Assembly: GCF_031143425.1 (NCBI RefSeq)
Contig: NW_027150010.1
Location: 1-64,000, forward strand
Reading direction: 5' to 3'
Source: Pleurodeles waltl
Taxonomy: Eukaryota; Chordata; Amphibia; Caudata; Salamandridae
Length of the DNA stretch: 64,000 nucleotides
How positions within the stretch are numbered: position 1 is the stretch's first letter; each line of letters starts with the position of its first letter. The notes under the pieces are model-generated. The model saw only the letters and a program-made list of their open reading frames with translations. It was not told where the DNA came from and did no database searches. Of this stretch, positions 1-10,300 are shown one piece after another. The translations under genes and the position numbers were made by a program.

Positions 1-165
1 CCCAAAGCACAACGTGGACACATCCAAAATTTTGGAAGAAAACAGAGGTGTTTTTTGCGAAGTGCCTACCTGTAGAATTTGGCCTCTAGCTCAGCCGGCA
101 CCTAGTGAAACCTACCAAACCTGTGCATTTCTGTAAACTAGAGACCTAGGGGAATCCAAGGAGGG
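1..165. repeat. Truncated monomer at left window edge
   Basis: This is the 3' part of a monomer cut by the window boundary. It carries a distinctive haplotype: AAAGCACAACG instead of AAAGCGCAACG, TGTAGAATTTGG, CACCTAGTGAAACC and TTCTGTAAACTAG. The same combination occurs only in the 3' parts of the monomers at 31151 and 37654. Both of those are likewise followed by a GCCTC-type monomer, so this fragment is in register with the distal block at 37.6 kb. The array therefore continues beyond the left edge. Confidence 0.95.
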
Positions 166-230
166 GTGACTTGCGGGGCTCGGACCAGGTTCTGTTACCC
201 AGAATCCTTTGCAAACCTCAAAATTTGGCT

Positions 231-237
231 AAAAAAA
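231..237. other. A tract of variable length, one per monomer (example)
   Basis: The A run after GGCT is 7 long here. Across the array it is 6, 7 or 8, or T plus A7. Its length follows higher-order position: A6 in fixed slots such as 8575, 15842, 23878 and 43391, and T plus A7 at 11253, 18520, 26556 and 45686. This argues against random homopolymer error. The T6 tract at 434-439 in this copy lies 203 bp away and shares the inverted word AAAAAACAC/GTGTTTTTT. Confidence 0.75.
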
Positions 238-353
238 CACATGTTCCTCACATTTCTGTGGCAGAAAGTTCTGGAATCTGAGAGGAGCCTCAAATTTCCT
301 TCCACCCAGCGTTCCCCCAAGTCTCCCGATAAAAATGATACCTCGCTTGTGTG

Positions 354-499
354 GGTAGGCCTAGCGCCGGCGACAGGAAACACCCCAAAGCGCAACGTGG
401 ACACATCCCAAATTTTGGAAGAAAACAGAGGTGTTTTTTGCGAAGTGCCTACCTGTAGATTTTGGCCTCTAGCTCAGCCGGCACCTAGGGAAACCTACC
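354..499. repeat. Nested imperfect inverted repeat in the second half of the monomer (example)
   Basis: In this copy the left arm at 354-384 pairs in order with words in the right arm at 430-499: GGTAGG with CCTACC (494-499), CCTAG with CTAGG (485-489), GCCGGC with GCCGGC (477-482), ACAGG with CCTGT (452-456), and AAACACC with GGTGTTT (430-436). That is 29 of 31 left-arm bases in perfect short stems. The right arm has bulges of 15, 20, 2 and 4 bases. The apical 45 bases include the AAATTTTGG dyad. The same words occur in nearly all monomers. Some of the words are themselves palindromic, which raises the chance of coincidence. Confidence 0.55.
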
Positions 500-787
500 A
501 AACCTTAGCATTTCTGAAAACTAGATACCTAGGGGAATCCAAGGAGGGGTGACTTGCGGGGCTCGGACCAGGTTCTGTTACCCAGAATCCTTTGCAAACC
601 TCAAAATTTGGCTAAAAAAACAAATGTTCCTCACATTTCTGTGGCAGAAAGTTCTGGAATCTGAGAGGAGCCACAAATTTCCTTCCACCCAGCGTTCCCC
701 CAAGTCTCCCGATAAAAATGATACCTCGCTTGTGTGGGTAGGCCTAGCGCCGGCGACAGGAAACACCCAAAGCGCAACGTGGACACA

Positions 788-801
788 TCCAAAATTTTGG
801 A
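788..801. repeat. 14-bp perfect palindrome, one per monomer (example)
   Basis: TCCAAAATTTTGGA is its own reverse complement and lies near position 240-253 of most monomers; this is the copy in the monomer at 549. It is kept in the great majority of copies. It is broken by CATCCCAAATTTT (for example 166, 1697, 19086-19289, 38037), AAATTTGGGAAG (49897, 52957, 58316), CATCCACAATTTT (38420) and CATCCAGAATTTT (36123). It could be a protein-binding dyad or a cruciform seed; no function is shown. Confidence 0.8.
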
Positions 802-1696
802 AGAAAACAGAGGTGTTTTTTTGCGAAGTGCCTACCTGTAGAATTTGGCCTCTAGCTCAGCCGGCACCTAGGGAAACCTACCAAACCTGTGCATTTCTGT
901 AAACTAGAGACCTAGGGGAATCCAAGATGGGGTGACTTGCGGGGCTCGATCCAGGTTCTGTTACCCAGAATCCTTTGCAAACCTCAAAATTTGGCTAAAA
1001 AAACACATGTTCCTCACATTTCTGTGGCAGAAAGTTCTGGAATCTGAGAGGAGCCACAAATTTCCTTCCACCCAGCGTTCCCCCAAGTCTCCCGATAAAA
1101 ATGATACCTCACTTGTGTGGGTAGGCCTAGCGCCGGCGACAGGAAACACCCCAAAGCGCAACGTGGCCACATCCAAAATTTTGGAAGAAAACAGAGGTGT
1201 TTTTTGCGAAGTGCCTACCTGTAGATTTTGGCCTCTAGCTCAGCCGGCACCTAGGGAAACCTACCAAACCTGTGCATTTCTGAAAACTAGAGACCTAGGG
1301 GAATCCAAGATGGGGTGACTTGCGGGGCTCGGACCAGGTTCTGTTACCCAGAATCCTTTGCAAACCTCAAAATTTGGCTAAAAAAACACATGTTCCTCAC
1401 ATTTCTGTGGCAGAAAGTTCTGGAATCTGAGAGGAGCCACAAATTTCCTTCCACCCAGCGTTCCCCCAAGTCTCCCGATAAAAATGATACCAACTTGTGT
1501 GGGTAGGCCTAGCGCCGGCGACAGGAAACACCCCAAAGCGCAACGTGGACACATCCAAAATTTTGGAAGAAAACAGAGGTGTTTTTTGCGAAGTGCCTAC
1601 CTGTAGATTTTGGCCTCTAGCTCAGCCGGCACCTAGGGAAACCTACCAAACCTGTGCATTTCTGAAAACTAGAGACCTAGGGGAATCCAAGGAGGG

Positions 1697-2077
1697 GTGA
1701 CTTGCGGGCTCGGACCAGGTTCTGTTACCCAGAATCCTTTGCAAACCTCAAAATTTGGCTAAAAAACACATGTTCCTCACATTTCTGTGGCAGAAAGTTC
1801 TGGAATCTGAGAGGAGCCTCAAATTTCCTTCCACCCAGCGTTCCCCCAAGTCTCCCGATAAAAATGATACCTCGCTTGTGTGGGTAGGCCTAGCGCCGGC
1901 GACAGGAAACACCCCAAAGCGCAACGTGGACACATCCCAAATTTTGGAAGAAAACAGAGGTGTTTTTTGCGAAGTGCCTACCTGTAGATTTTGGCCTCTA
2001 GCTCAGCCGGCACCTAGGGAAACCTACCAAACCTTAGCATTTCTGAAAACTAGATACCTAGGGGAATCCAAGGAGGG
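1697..2077. repeat. Hybrid monomer at a 4-monomer duplication junction
   Basis: The 5' end has the GCGGGCTCGG deletion and an A6 tract, as in the monomers at 4755 and 39568. From GCCTC at about 1816 onward it carries the GCCTC, CATCCCAAATTTT and CCTTAGCATTT haplotype of the monomer at 166. The switch lies between about 1767 and 1817, after the A tract and before GCCTC. This fits an unequal crossover or conversion tract that created the duplicated 4-monomer segment. Confidence 0.75.
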
Positions 2078-4372
2078 GTGACTTGCGGGGCTCGGACCAG
2101 GTTCTGTTACCCAGAATCCTTTGCAAACCTCAAAATTTGGCTAAAAAAACAAATGTTCCTCACATTTCTGTGGCAGAAAGTTCTGGAATCTGAGAGGAGC
2201 CACAAATTTCCTTCCACCCAGCGTTCCCCAAGTCTCCCGATAAAAATGATACCTCGCTTGTGTGGGTAGGCCTAGCGCCGGCGACAGGAAACACCCCAAA
2301 GCGCAACGTGGACACATCCAAAATTTTGGAAGAAAACAGAGGTGTTTTTTGCGAAGTGCCTACCTGTAGAATTTGGCCTCTAGCTCAGCCGGCACCTAGG
2401 GAAACCTACCAAACCTGTGCATTTCTGTAAACTAGAGACCTAGGGGAATCCAAGATGGGGTGACTTGCGGGGCTCGATCCAGGTTCTGTTACCCAGAATC
2501 CTTTGCAAACCTCAAAATTTGGCTAAAAAAACACATGTTCCTCACATTTCTGTGGCAGAAAGTTCTGGAATCTGAGAGGAGCCACAAATTTCCTTCCACC
2601 CAGCGTTCCCCCAAGTCTCCCGATAAAAATGATACCTCACTTGTGTGGGTAGGCCTAGCGCCGGCGACAGGAAACACCCCAAAGCGCAACGTGGCCACAT
2701 CCAAAATTTTGGAAGAAAACAGAGGTGTTTTTTGCGAAGTGCCTACCTGTAGATTTTGGCCTCTAGCTCAGCCGGCACCTAGGGAAACCTACCAAACCTG
2801 TGCATTTCTGAAAACTAGAGACCTAGGGGAATACAAGATGGGGTGACTTGCGGGGCTCGGACCAGGTTCTGTTACCCAGAATCCTTTGCAAACCTCAAAA
2901 TTTGGCTAAAAAAACACATGTTCCTCACATTTCTGTGGCAGAAAGTTCTGGAATCTGAGAGGAGCCACAAATTTCCTTCCACCCAGCGTTCCCCCAAGTC
3001 TCCCGATAAAAATGATACCAACTTGTGTGGGTAGGCCTAGCGCCGGCGACAGGAAACACCCCAAAGCGCAACGTGGACACATCCAAAATTTTGGAAGAAA
3101 ACAGAGGTGTTTTTTGCGAAGTGCCTACCTGTAGATTTTGGCCTCTAGCTCAGCCGGCACCTAGGGAAACCTACCAAACCTGTGCATTTCTGAAAACTAG
3201 AGACCTAGGGGAATCCAAGGAGGGGTGACTTGCGGGCTCGGACCAGGTTCTGTTACCCAGAATCCTTTGCAAACCTCAAAATTTGGCTAAAAAAACACAT
3301 GTTCCTCACATTTCTGTGGCAGAAAGTTCTGGAATCTGAGAGGAGCCACAAATTTCCTTCCACCCAGCGTTCCCCCAAGTCTCCCGATAAAAATGATACC
3401 TCGCTTGTGTGGGTAGGCCTAGCGCCGGCGACAGGAAACACCCCAAAGCGCAACGTGAACACATCCAAAATTTTGGAAGAAAACAGAGGTGTTTTTTGCG
3501 AAGTGCCTACCTGTAGAATTTGGCCTCTAGCTCAGCCGGCACCTAGGGAAACCTACCAAACCTGTGCATTTCTGTAAACTAGAGACCTAGGGGAATCCAA
3601 GATGGGGTGACTTGCGGGGCTCGATCCAGGTTCTGTTACCCAGAATCCTTTGCAAACCTCAAAATTTGGCTAAAAAAACACATGTTCCTCACATTTCTGT
3701 GGCAGAAAGTTCTGGAATCTGAGAGGAGCCACAAATTTCCTTCCACCCAGCGTTCCCCCAAGTCTCCCGATAAAAATGATACCTCACTTGTGTGGGTAGG
3801 CCTAGCGCCGGCGACAGGAAACACCCCAAAGCGCAACGTGGCCACATCCAAAATTTTGGAAGAAAACAGAGGTGTTTTTTGCGAAGTGCCTACCTTTAGA
3901 TTTTGGCCTCTAGCTCAGCCGGCACCTAGGGAAACCTACCAAACCTGTGCATTTCTGTAAACTAGAGACCTAGGGGAATCCAAGATGGGGTGACTTGCGG
4001 GGCTCGATCCAGGTTCTGTTACCCAGAATCCTTTGCAAACCTCAAAATTTGGCTAAAAAAACACATGTTCCTCACATTTCTGTGGCAGAAAGTTCTGGAA
4101 TCTGAGAGGAGCCACAAATTTCCTTCCACCCAGCGTTCCCCCAAGTCTCCCGATAAAAATGATACCTCACTTGTGTGGGTAGGCCTAGCGCCGGCGACAG
4201 GAAACACCCCAAAGCGCAACGTGGCCACATCCAAAATTTTGGAAGAAAACAGAGGTGTTTTTGCGAAGTGCCTACCTGTAGATTTTGGCCTCTAGCTCAG
4301 CCGGCACCTAGGGAAAACCTACCAAACCTGTGCATTTCTGAAAACTAGAGACCTAGGGGAATACAAGATGGG

Positions 4373-7300
4373 GTGACTTGCGGGGCTCGGACCAGGTTCT
4401 GTTACCCAGAATCCTTTGCAAACCTCAAAATTTGGCTAAAAAAACACATGTTCCTCACATTTCTGTGGCAGAAAGTTCTGGAATCTGAGAGGAGCCACAA
4501 ATTTCCTTCCACCCAGCGTTCCCCCAAGTCTCCCGATAAAAATGATACCAACTTGTGTGGGTAGGCCTAGCGCCGGCGACAGGAAACACCCCAAAGCGCA
4601 ACGTGGACACATCCAAAATTTTGGAAGAAAACAGAGGTGTTTTTTGCGAAGTGCCTACCTGTAGATTTTGGCCTCTAGCTCAGCCGGCACCTAGGGAAAC
4701 CTACCAAACCTGTGCATTTCTGAAAACTAGAGACCTAGGGGAATCCAAGGAGGGGTGACTTGCGGGCTCGGACCAGGTTCTGTTACCCAGAATCCTTTGC
4801 AAACCTCAAAATTTGGCTAAAAAACACATGTTCCTCACATTTCTGTGGCAGAAAGTTCTGGAATCTGAGAGGAGCCACAAATTTCCTTCCACCCAGCGTT
4901 CCCCCAAGTCTCCCGATAAAAATGATACCTCGCTTGTGTGGGTAGGCCTAGCGCCGGCGACAGGAAACACCCAAAGCGCAACGTGAACACATCCAAAATT
5001 TTGGAAGAAAACAGAGGTGTTTTTTGCGAAGTGCCTACCTGTAGAATTTGGCCTCTAGCTCAGCCGGCACCTAGGGAAACCTACCAAACCTGTGCATTTC
5101 TGTAAACTAGAGACCTAGGGGAATCCAAGATGGGGTGACTTGCGGGGCTCGATCCAGGTTCTGTTACCCAGAATCCTTTGCAAACCTCAAAATTTGGCTA
5201 AAAAAACACATGTTCCTCACATTTCTGTGGCAGAAAGTTCTGGAATCTGAGAGGAGCCACAAATTTCCTTCCACCCAGCGTTCCCCCAAGTCTCCCGATA
5301 AAAATGATACCTCACTTGTGTGGGTAGCCTAGCGCCGGCGACAGGAAACACCCCAAAGCGCAACGTGGCCACATCCAAAATTTTGGAAGAAAACAGAGGT
5401 GTTTTTTGCGAAGTGCCTACCTTTAGATTTTGGCCTCTAGCTCAGCCGGCACCTAGGGAAACCTACCAAACCTGTGCATTTCTGAAAACTAGAGACCTAG
5501 GGGAATCCAAGATGGGGTGACTTGCGGGGCTCGGACCAGGTTCTGTTACCCAGAATCCTTTGCAAACCTCAAAATTTGGCTAAAAAAACACATGTTCCTC
5601 ACATTTCTGTGGCAGAAAGTTCTGGAATCTGAGAGGAGCCACAAATTTCCTTCCACCCAGCGTTCCCCCAAGTCTCCCGATAAAAATGATACCAACTTGT
5701 GTGGGTAGGCCTAGCGCCGGCGACAGGAAACACCCCAAAGCGCAACGTGGACACATCCAAAATTTTGGAAGAAAACAGAGGTGTTTTTGCGAAGTGCCTA
5801 CCTGTAGATTTTGGCCTCTAGCTCAGCCGGCACCTACGGAAACCTACAAAACCTGTGCATTTCTGAAAACTAGAGACCTAGGGGAATCCAAGGAGGGGTG
5901 ACTTGCGGGCTCGGACCAGGTTCTGTTACCCAGAATCCTTTGCAAACCTCAAAATTTGGCTAAAAACACATGTTCCTCACATTTCTGTGGCAGAAAGTTC
6001 TGGAATCTGAGAGGAGCCACAAATTTCCTTCCAACCAGCGTTCCCCCAAGTCTCCCGATAAAAATGATACCTCACTTGTGTGGGTAGGCCTAGCGCCGGC
6101 GACAGGAAACACCCCAAAGCGCAACGTGGACACATCCAAAATTTTGGAAGAAAACAGAGGTGTTTTTTGCGAAGTGCCTACCTGTAGATTTTGGCCTCTA
6201 GCTCAGCCGGCACCTAGGAAAACCTACCAAACCTGTGCATTTCTGAAAACTAGAGACCTAGGGGAATCTAAGGAGGGGTGACTTGCGGGGCTCGGACCAG
6301 GTTCTGTTACCCAGAATCCTTTGCAAACCTCAAAATTTGGCTAAAAAAACACATGTTCCTCACATTTCTGTGGCAGAAAGTTCTGGAATCTGAGAGGAGC
6401 CTCAAATTTCCTTCCACCCAGCGTTCCCCCAAGTCTCCCGATAAAAATGATACCTCGCTTGTGTGGGTAGGCCTAGCGCCGGCGACAGGAAACACCCCAA
6501 AGCGCAACATGGACACATCCAAAATTTTGGAAGAAAACAGAGGTGTTTTTTGCGAAGTGCCTACCTGTAGATTTTGGCCTCTAGCTCAGCCGGCACCTAG
6601 GGAAACCTACCAAACCTTAGCATTTCTGAAATCTAGATACCTTGGGGAATCCAAGGAGGGGTGACTTGCGGGGCTCGGACCAGGTTCTGTTACCCAGAAT
6701 CCTTTGCAAACCTCAAAATTTGGCTAAAAAAACACATGTTCCTCACATTTCTGTGGCAGAAAGTTCTGGAATCTGAGAGGAGCCACAAATTTCCTTCCAC
6801 CCAGCGTTCCCCCAAGTCTCCCGATAAAAATGATACCTCGCTTGTGTGGGTAGGCCTAGCGCCGGCGACAGGAAACACCCCAAAGCGCAACGTGGACACA
6901 TCCAAAATTTTGGAAGAAAACAGAGGTGTTTTTTGCGAAGTGCCTACCTGTAGAATTTGGCCTCTAGCTCAGCCGGCACCTAGGGAAACCTACCAAACCT
7001 GTGCATTTCTGTAAACTAGAGACCTAGGGGAATCCAAGATGGGGTGACTTGCGGGGCTCGATCCAGGTTCTGTTACCCAGAATCCTTTGCAAACCTCAAA
7101 ATTTGGCTAAAAAAACACATGTTCCTCACATTTCTGTGGCAGAAAGTTCTGGAATCTGAGAGGAGCCACAAATTTCCTTCCACCCAGCGTTCCCCCAAGT
7201 CTCCCGATAAAAATGATACCTCACTTGTGTGGGTAGGCCTAGCGCCGGCGACAGGAAACACCCCAAAGCGCAACGTGGACACATCCAAAATTTTGGAAGA

Positions 7301-10300
7301 AAACAGAGGTGTTTTTTGCGAAGTGCCTACCTGTAGATTTTGGCCTCTAGCTCAGCCGGCACCTACGGAAACCTACAAAACCTGTGCATTTCTGAAAACT
7401 AGAGACCTAGGGGAATCCAAGGAGGGGTGACTTGCGGGCTCGGACCAGGTTCTGTTACCCAGAATCCTTTGCAAACCTCAAAATTTGGCTAAAAAACACA
7501 TGTTCCTCACATTTCTGTGGCAGAAAGTTCTGGAATCTGAGAGGAGCCACAAATTTCCTTCCACCCAGCGTTCCCCCAAGTCTCCCGATAAAAATGATAC
7601 CTCACTTGTGTGGGTAGGCCTAGCGCCGGCGGACAGGAAACACCCCAAAGCGCAACGTGGACACATCCAAAATTTTGGAAGAAAACAGAGGTGTTTTTTG
7701 CGAAGTGCCTACCTGTAGATTTTGGCCTCTAGCTCAGCCGGCACCTAGGGAAACCTACCAAACCTGTGCATTTCTGAAAACTAGAGACCTAGGGGAATCC
7801 AAGGAGGGGTGACTTGCGGGGCTCGGACCAGGTTCTGTTACCCAGAATCCTTTGCAAACCTCAAAATTTGGCTAAAAAAAACACATGTTCCTCACATTTC
7901 TGTGGCAGAAAGTTCTGGAATCTGAGAGGAGCCTCAAATTTCCTTCCACCCAGCGTTCCCCCAAGTCTCCCGATAAAAATGATACCTCGCTTGTGTGGGT
8001 AGGCCTAGCGCCGGCGACAGGAAACACCCCAAAGCGCAACGTGGACACATCCAAAATTTTGGAAGAAAACAGAGGTGTTTTTTGCGAAGTGCCTACCTGT
8101 AGATTTTGGCCTCTAGCTCAGCCGGCACCTAGGGAAACCTACCAAACCTTAGCATTTCTGAAATCTAGATACCTTGGGGAATCCAAGGAGGGGTGACTTG
8201 CGGGGCTCGGACCAGGTTCTGTTACCCAGAATCCTTTGCAAACCTCAAAATTTGGCTAAAAAAACACATGTTCCTCACATTTCTGTGGCAGAAAGTTCTG
8301 GAATCTGAGAGGAGCCACAAATTTCCTTCCACCCAGCGTTCCCCCAAGTCTCCCGATAAAAATGATACCTCGCTTGTGTGGGTAGGCCTAGCGCCGGCGA
8401 CAGGAAACACCCCAAAGCGCAACGTGGACACATCCAAAATTTTGGAAGAAAACAGAGGTGTTTTTTGCGAAGTGCCTACCTGTAGATTTTGGCCTCTAGC
8501 TCAGCCGAACCTAGGGAAACCTACCAAACCTGTGCATTTCTGAAAACTAGAGACCTAGGGGAATCCAAGGAGGGGTGACTTGCGGGGCTCGGACCAGGTT
8601 CTGTTACCCAGAATCCTTTGCAAACCTCAAAATTTGGCTAAAAAACACATGTTCCTCACATTTCTGTGGCAGAAAGTTCTGGAATCTGAGAGGAGCCACA
8701 AATTTCCTTCCACCCAGCGTTCCCCCAAGTCTCCCGATAAAAATGATACCTCACTTGTGTGGGTAGGCCTAGCGCCGGCGACAGGAAACACCCCAAAGCG
8801 CAACGTGGACACATCCAAAATTTTGGAAGAAAACAGAGGTGTTTTTTGCGAAGTGCCTACCTGTAGATTTTGGCCTCTAGTTCAGCCGGAACCTAGGGAA
8901 ACCTACCAAACCTGTGCATTTCTGAAAACTAGAGACCTAGGGGAATCCAAGGAGGGGTGACTTGCGGGGCTCGGACCAGGTTCTGTTACCCAGAATCCTT
9001 TGCAAACCTCAAAATTTGGCTAAAAAACACATGTTCCTCACATTTCTGTGGCAGAAAGTTCTGGAATCTGAGAGGAGCCACAAATTTCCTTCCACCCAGC
9101 GTTCCCCCAAGTCTCCCGATAAAAATGATACCTCACTTGTGTGGGTAGGCCTAGCGCCCGCGACAGGAAACACCCCAAAGCGCAACGTGGACACATCCAA
9201 AATTTTGGAAGAAAACAGAGGTGTTTTTTGCGAAGTGCCTACCTGTAGATTTTGGCCTCTAGCTCAGCCGGCACCTAGGGAAACCTACCAAACCTGTGCA
9301 TTTCTGAAAACTAGAGACCTAGGGGAATCCAAGGAGGGGTGACTTGCGGGGCTCGGACCAGGTTCTGTTACCCAGAATCCTTTGCAAACCTCAAAATTTG
9401 GCTAAAAAAACACATGTTCCTCACATTTCTGTGGCAGAAAGTTCTGGAATCTGAGAGGAGCCACAAATTTCCTTCCACCCAGCGTTCCCCCAAGTCTCCC
9501 GATAAAAATGATACCTCGCTTGTGTGGGTAGGCCTAGCGCCGGCGACAGGAAACACCCCAAAGCGCAACGTGGACACATCCAAAATTTTGGAAGAAAACA
9601 GAGGTGTTTTTTGCGAAGTGCCTACCTGTAGAATTTGGCCTCTAGCTCAGCCGGCACCTAGGGAAACCTACCAAACCTGTGCATTTCTGTAAACTAGAGA
9701 CCTAGGGGAATCCAAGATGGGGTGACTTGCGGGGCTCGATCCAGGTTCTGTTACCCAGAATCCTTTGCAAACCTCAAAATTTGGCTAAAAAAACACATGT
9801 TCCTCACATTTCTGTGGCAGAAAGTTCTGGAATCTGAGAGGAGCCACAAATTTCCTTCCACCCAGCGTTCCCCCAAGTCTCCCGATAAAAATGATACCTC
9901 ACTTGTGTGGGTAGGCCTAGCGCCGGCGACAGGAAACACCCCAAAGCGCAACGTGGACACATCCAAAATTTTGGAAGAAAACAGAGGTGTTTTTTGCGAA
10001 GTGCCTACCTGTAGATTTTGGCCTCTAGCTCAGCCGGAACCTAGGGAAACCTACCAAACCTGTGCATTTCTGAAAACTAGAGACCTAGGGGAATCCAAGG
10101 AGGGGTGACTTGCGGGGCTCGGACCAGGTTCTGTTACCCAGAATCCTTTGCAAACCTCAAAATTTGGCTAAAAAACACATGTTCCTCACATTTCTGTGGC
10201 AGAAAGTTCTGGAATCTGAGAGGAGCCACAAATTTCCTCCCACCCAGCGTTGCCCCAAGTCTCCAGATAAAAATGATACCTCACTTGTGTGGGTAGGCCT

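Larger units (their letters stand above)
166..548 (+). repeat. Representative 383-bp satellite monomer (first complete copy)
   Basis: Landmarks relative to GTG = 1: the GGGGCTCGG segment near 10-18; an A7 tract at 66-72; the GCCTC/GCCAC/GCTAC diagnostic site near 119; AAAAATGATACC near 166-177; a CpG-rich core GCGCCGGCG at 199-207; AAGCGCAACGTGG near 219-231; the AAATTTTGG palindrome region near 241-255; a T6 tract at 269-274; GCCGGCACCTAGG at 312-324; TTCTGAAAACTAGA near 346-359; and CCAAGGAGGG at the end. The copy has about 12 CpG sites, roughly half the number expected from its base composition. This copy belongs to the GCCTC type with CCTTAGCATTT in the 3' part and CATCCCAAATTTT, which breaks the usual palindrome. 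Its closest relatives are the monomers at 1697 (3' part), 31534 and 38037. Confidence 0.95.
166..4372. repeat. Satellite block with nested 4-monomer duplications (monomers 1-11)
   Basis: Monomer starts: 166, 549, 932, 1315, 1697, 2078, 2460, 2843, 3225, 3607, 3990. Monomers 2-4 and 6-8 match at an offset of 1528-1529 bp. For example, the otherwise rare ACAAATGTTCC (instead of ACACATGTTCC) is at 549 and 2078, and elsewhere only at 38420. Monomers 7-10 match 11-14 at 1528-1530 bp; GAATACAAGATGG ends the copies at 2460 and 3990. Relative to the homologous distal block at 37.7-39.9 kb, this stretch carries about eight extra monomers, consistent with two unequal-exchange duplications of four monomers. 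The monomer at 1697 is a hybrid (see separate entry). Confidence 0.85.

Noticed and set aside
195..404. Antisense frame of about 69-71 codons recurring in most monomers
   Set aside because: It is a shadow of the same repeat on the other strand, with no recognisable domain, and is broken by the same indels.
430..460. CENP-B box candidate on the - strand (CTTCGCAAAAAACACC)
   Set aside because: It shares TTCG and one A but has CACC where the core motif needs CGGG, so it does not meet the consensus.
166..552. Possible 128-codon protein gene starting at GTG with a Shine-Dalgarno-like AAGGAGG, repeated in many monomers
   Set aside because: The ribosome-site spacing to GTG is only two bases and there is no ATG at that start. 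The 383-bp period is not a multiple of three. Common one-base indels inside the frame (A tract, GCGGG, ACCAACTT) shift it. No known domain is recognisable. It is an open frame by composition inside a satellite.
7861..7895. A-tract length changes as sequencing error
   Set aside because: The A6, A7, A8 and T plus A7 states mostly recur at the same higher-order positions in separate copies, so most are likely real. A few, such as 15076 versus 23113, remain doubtful.
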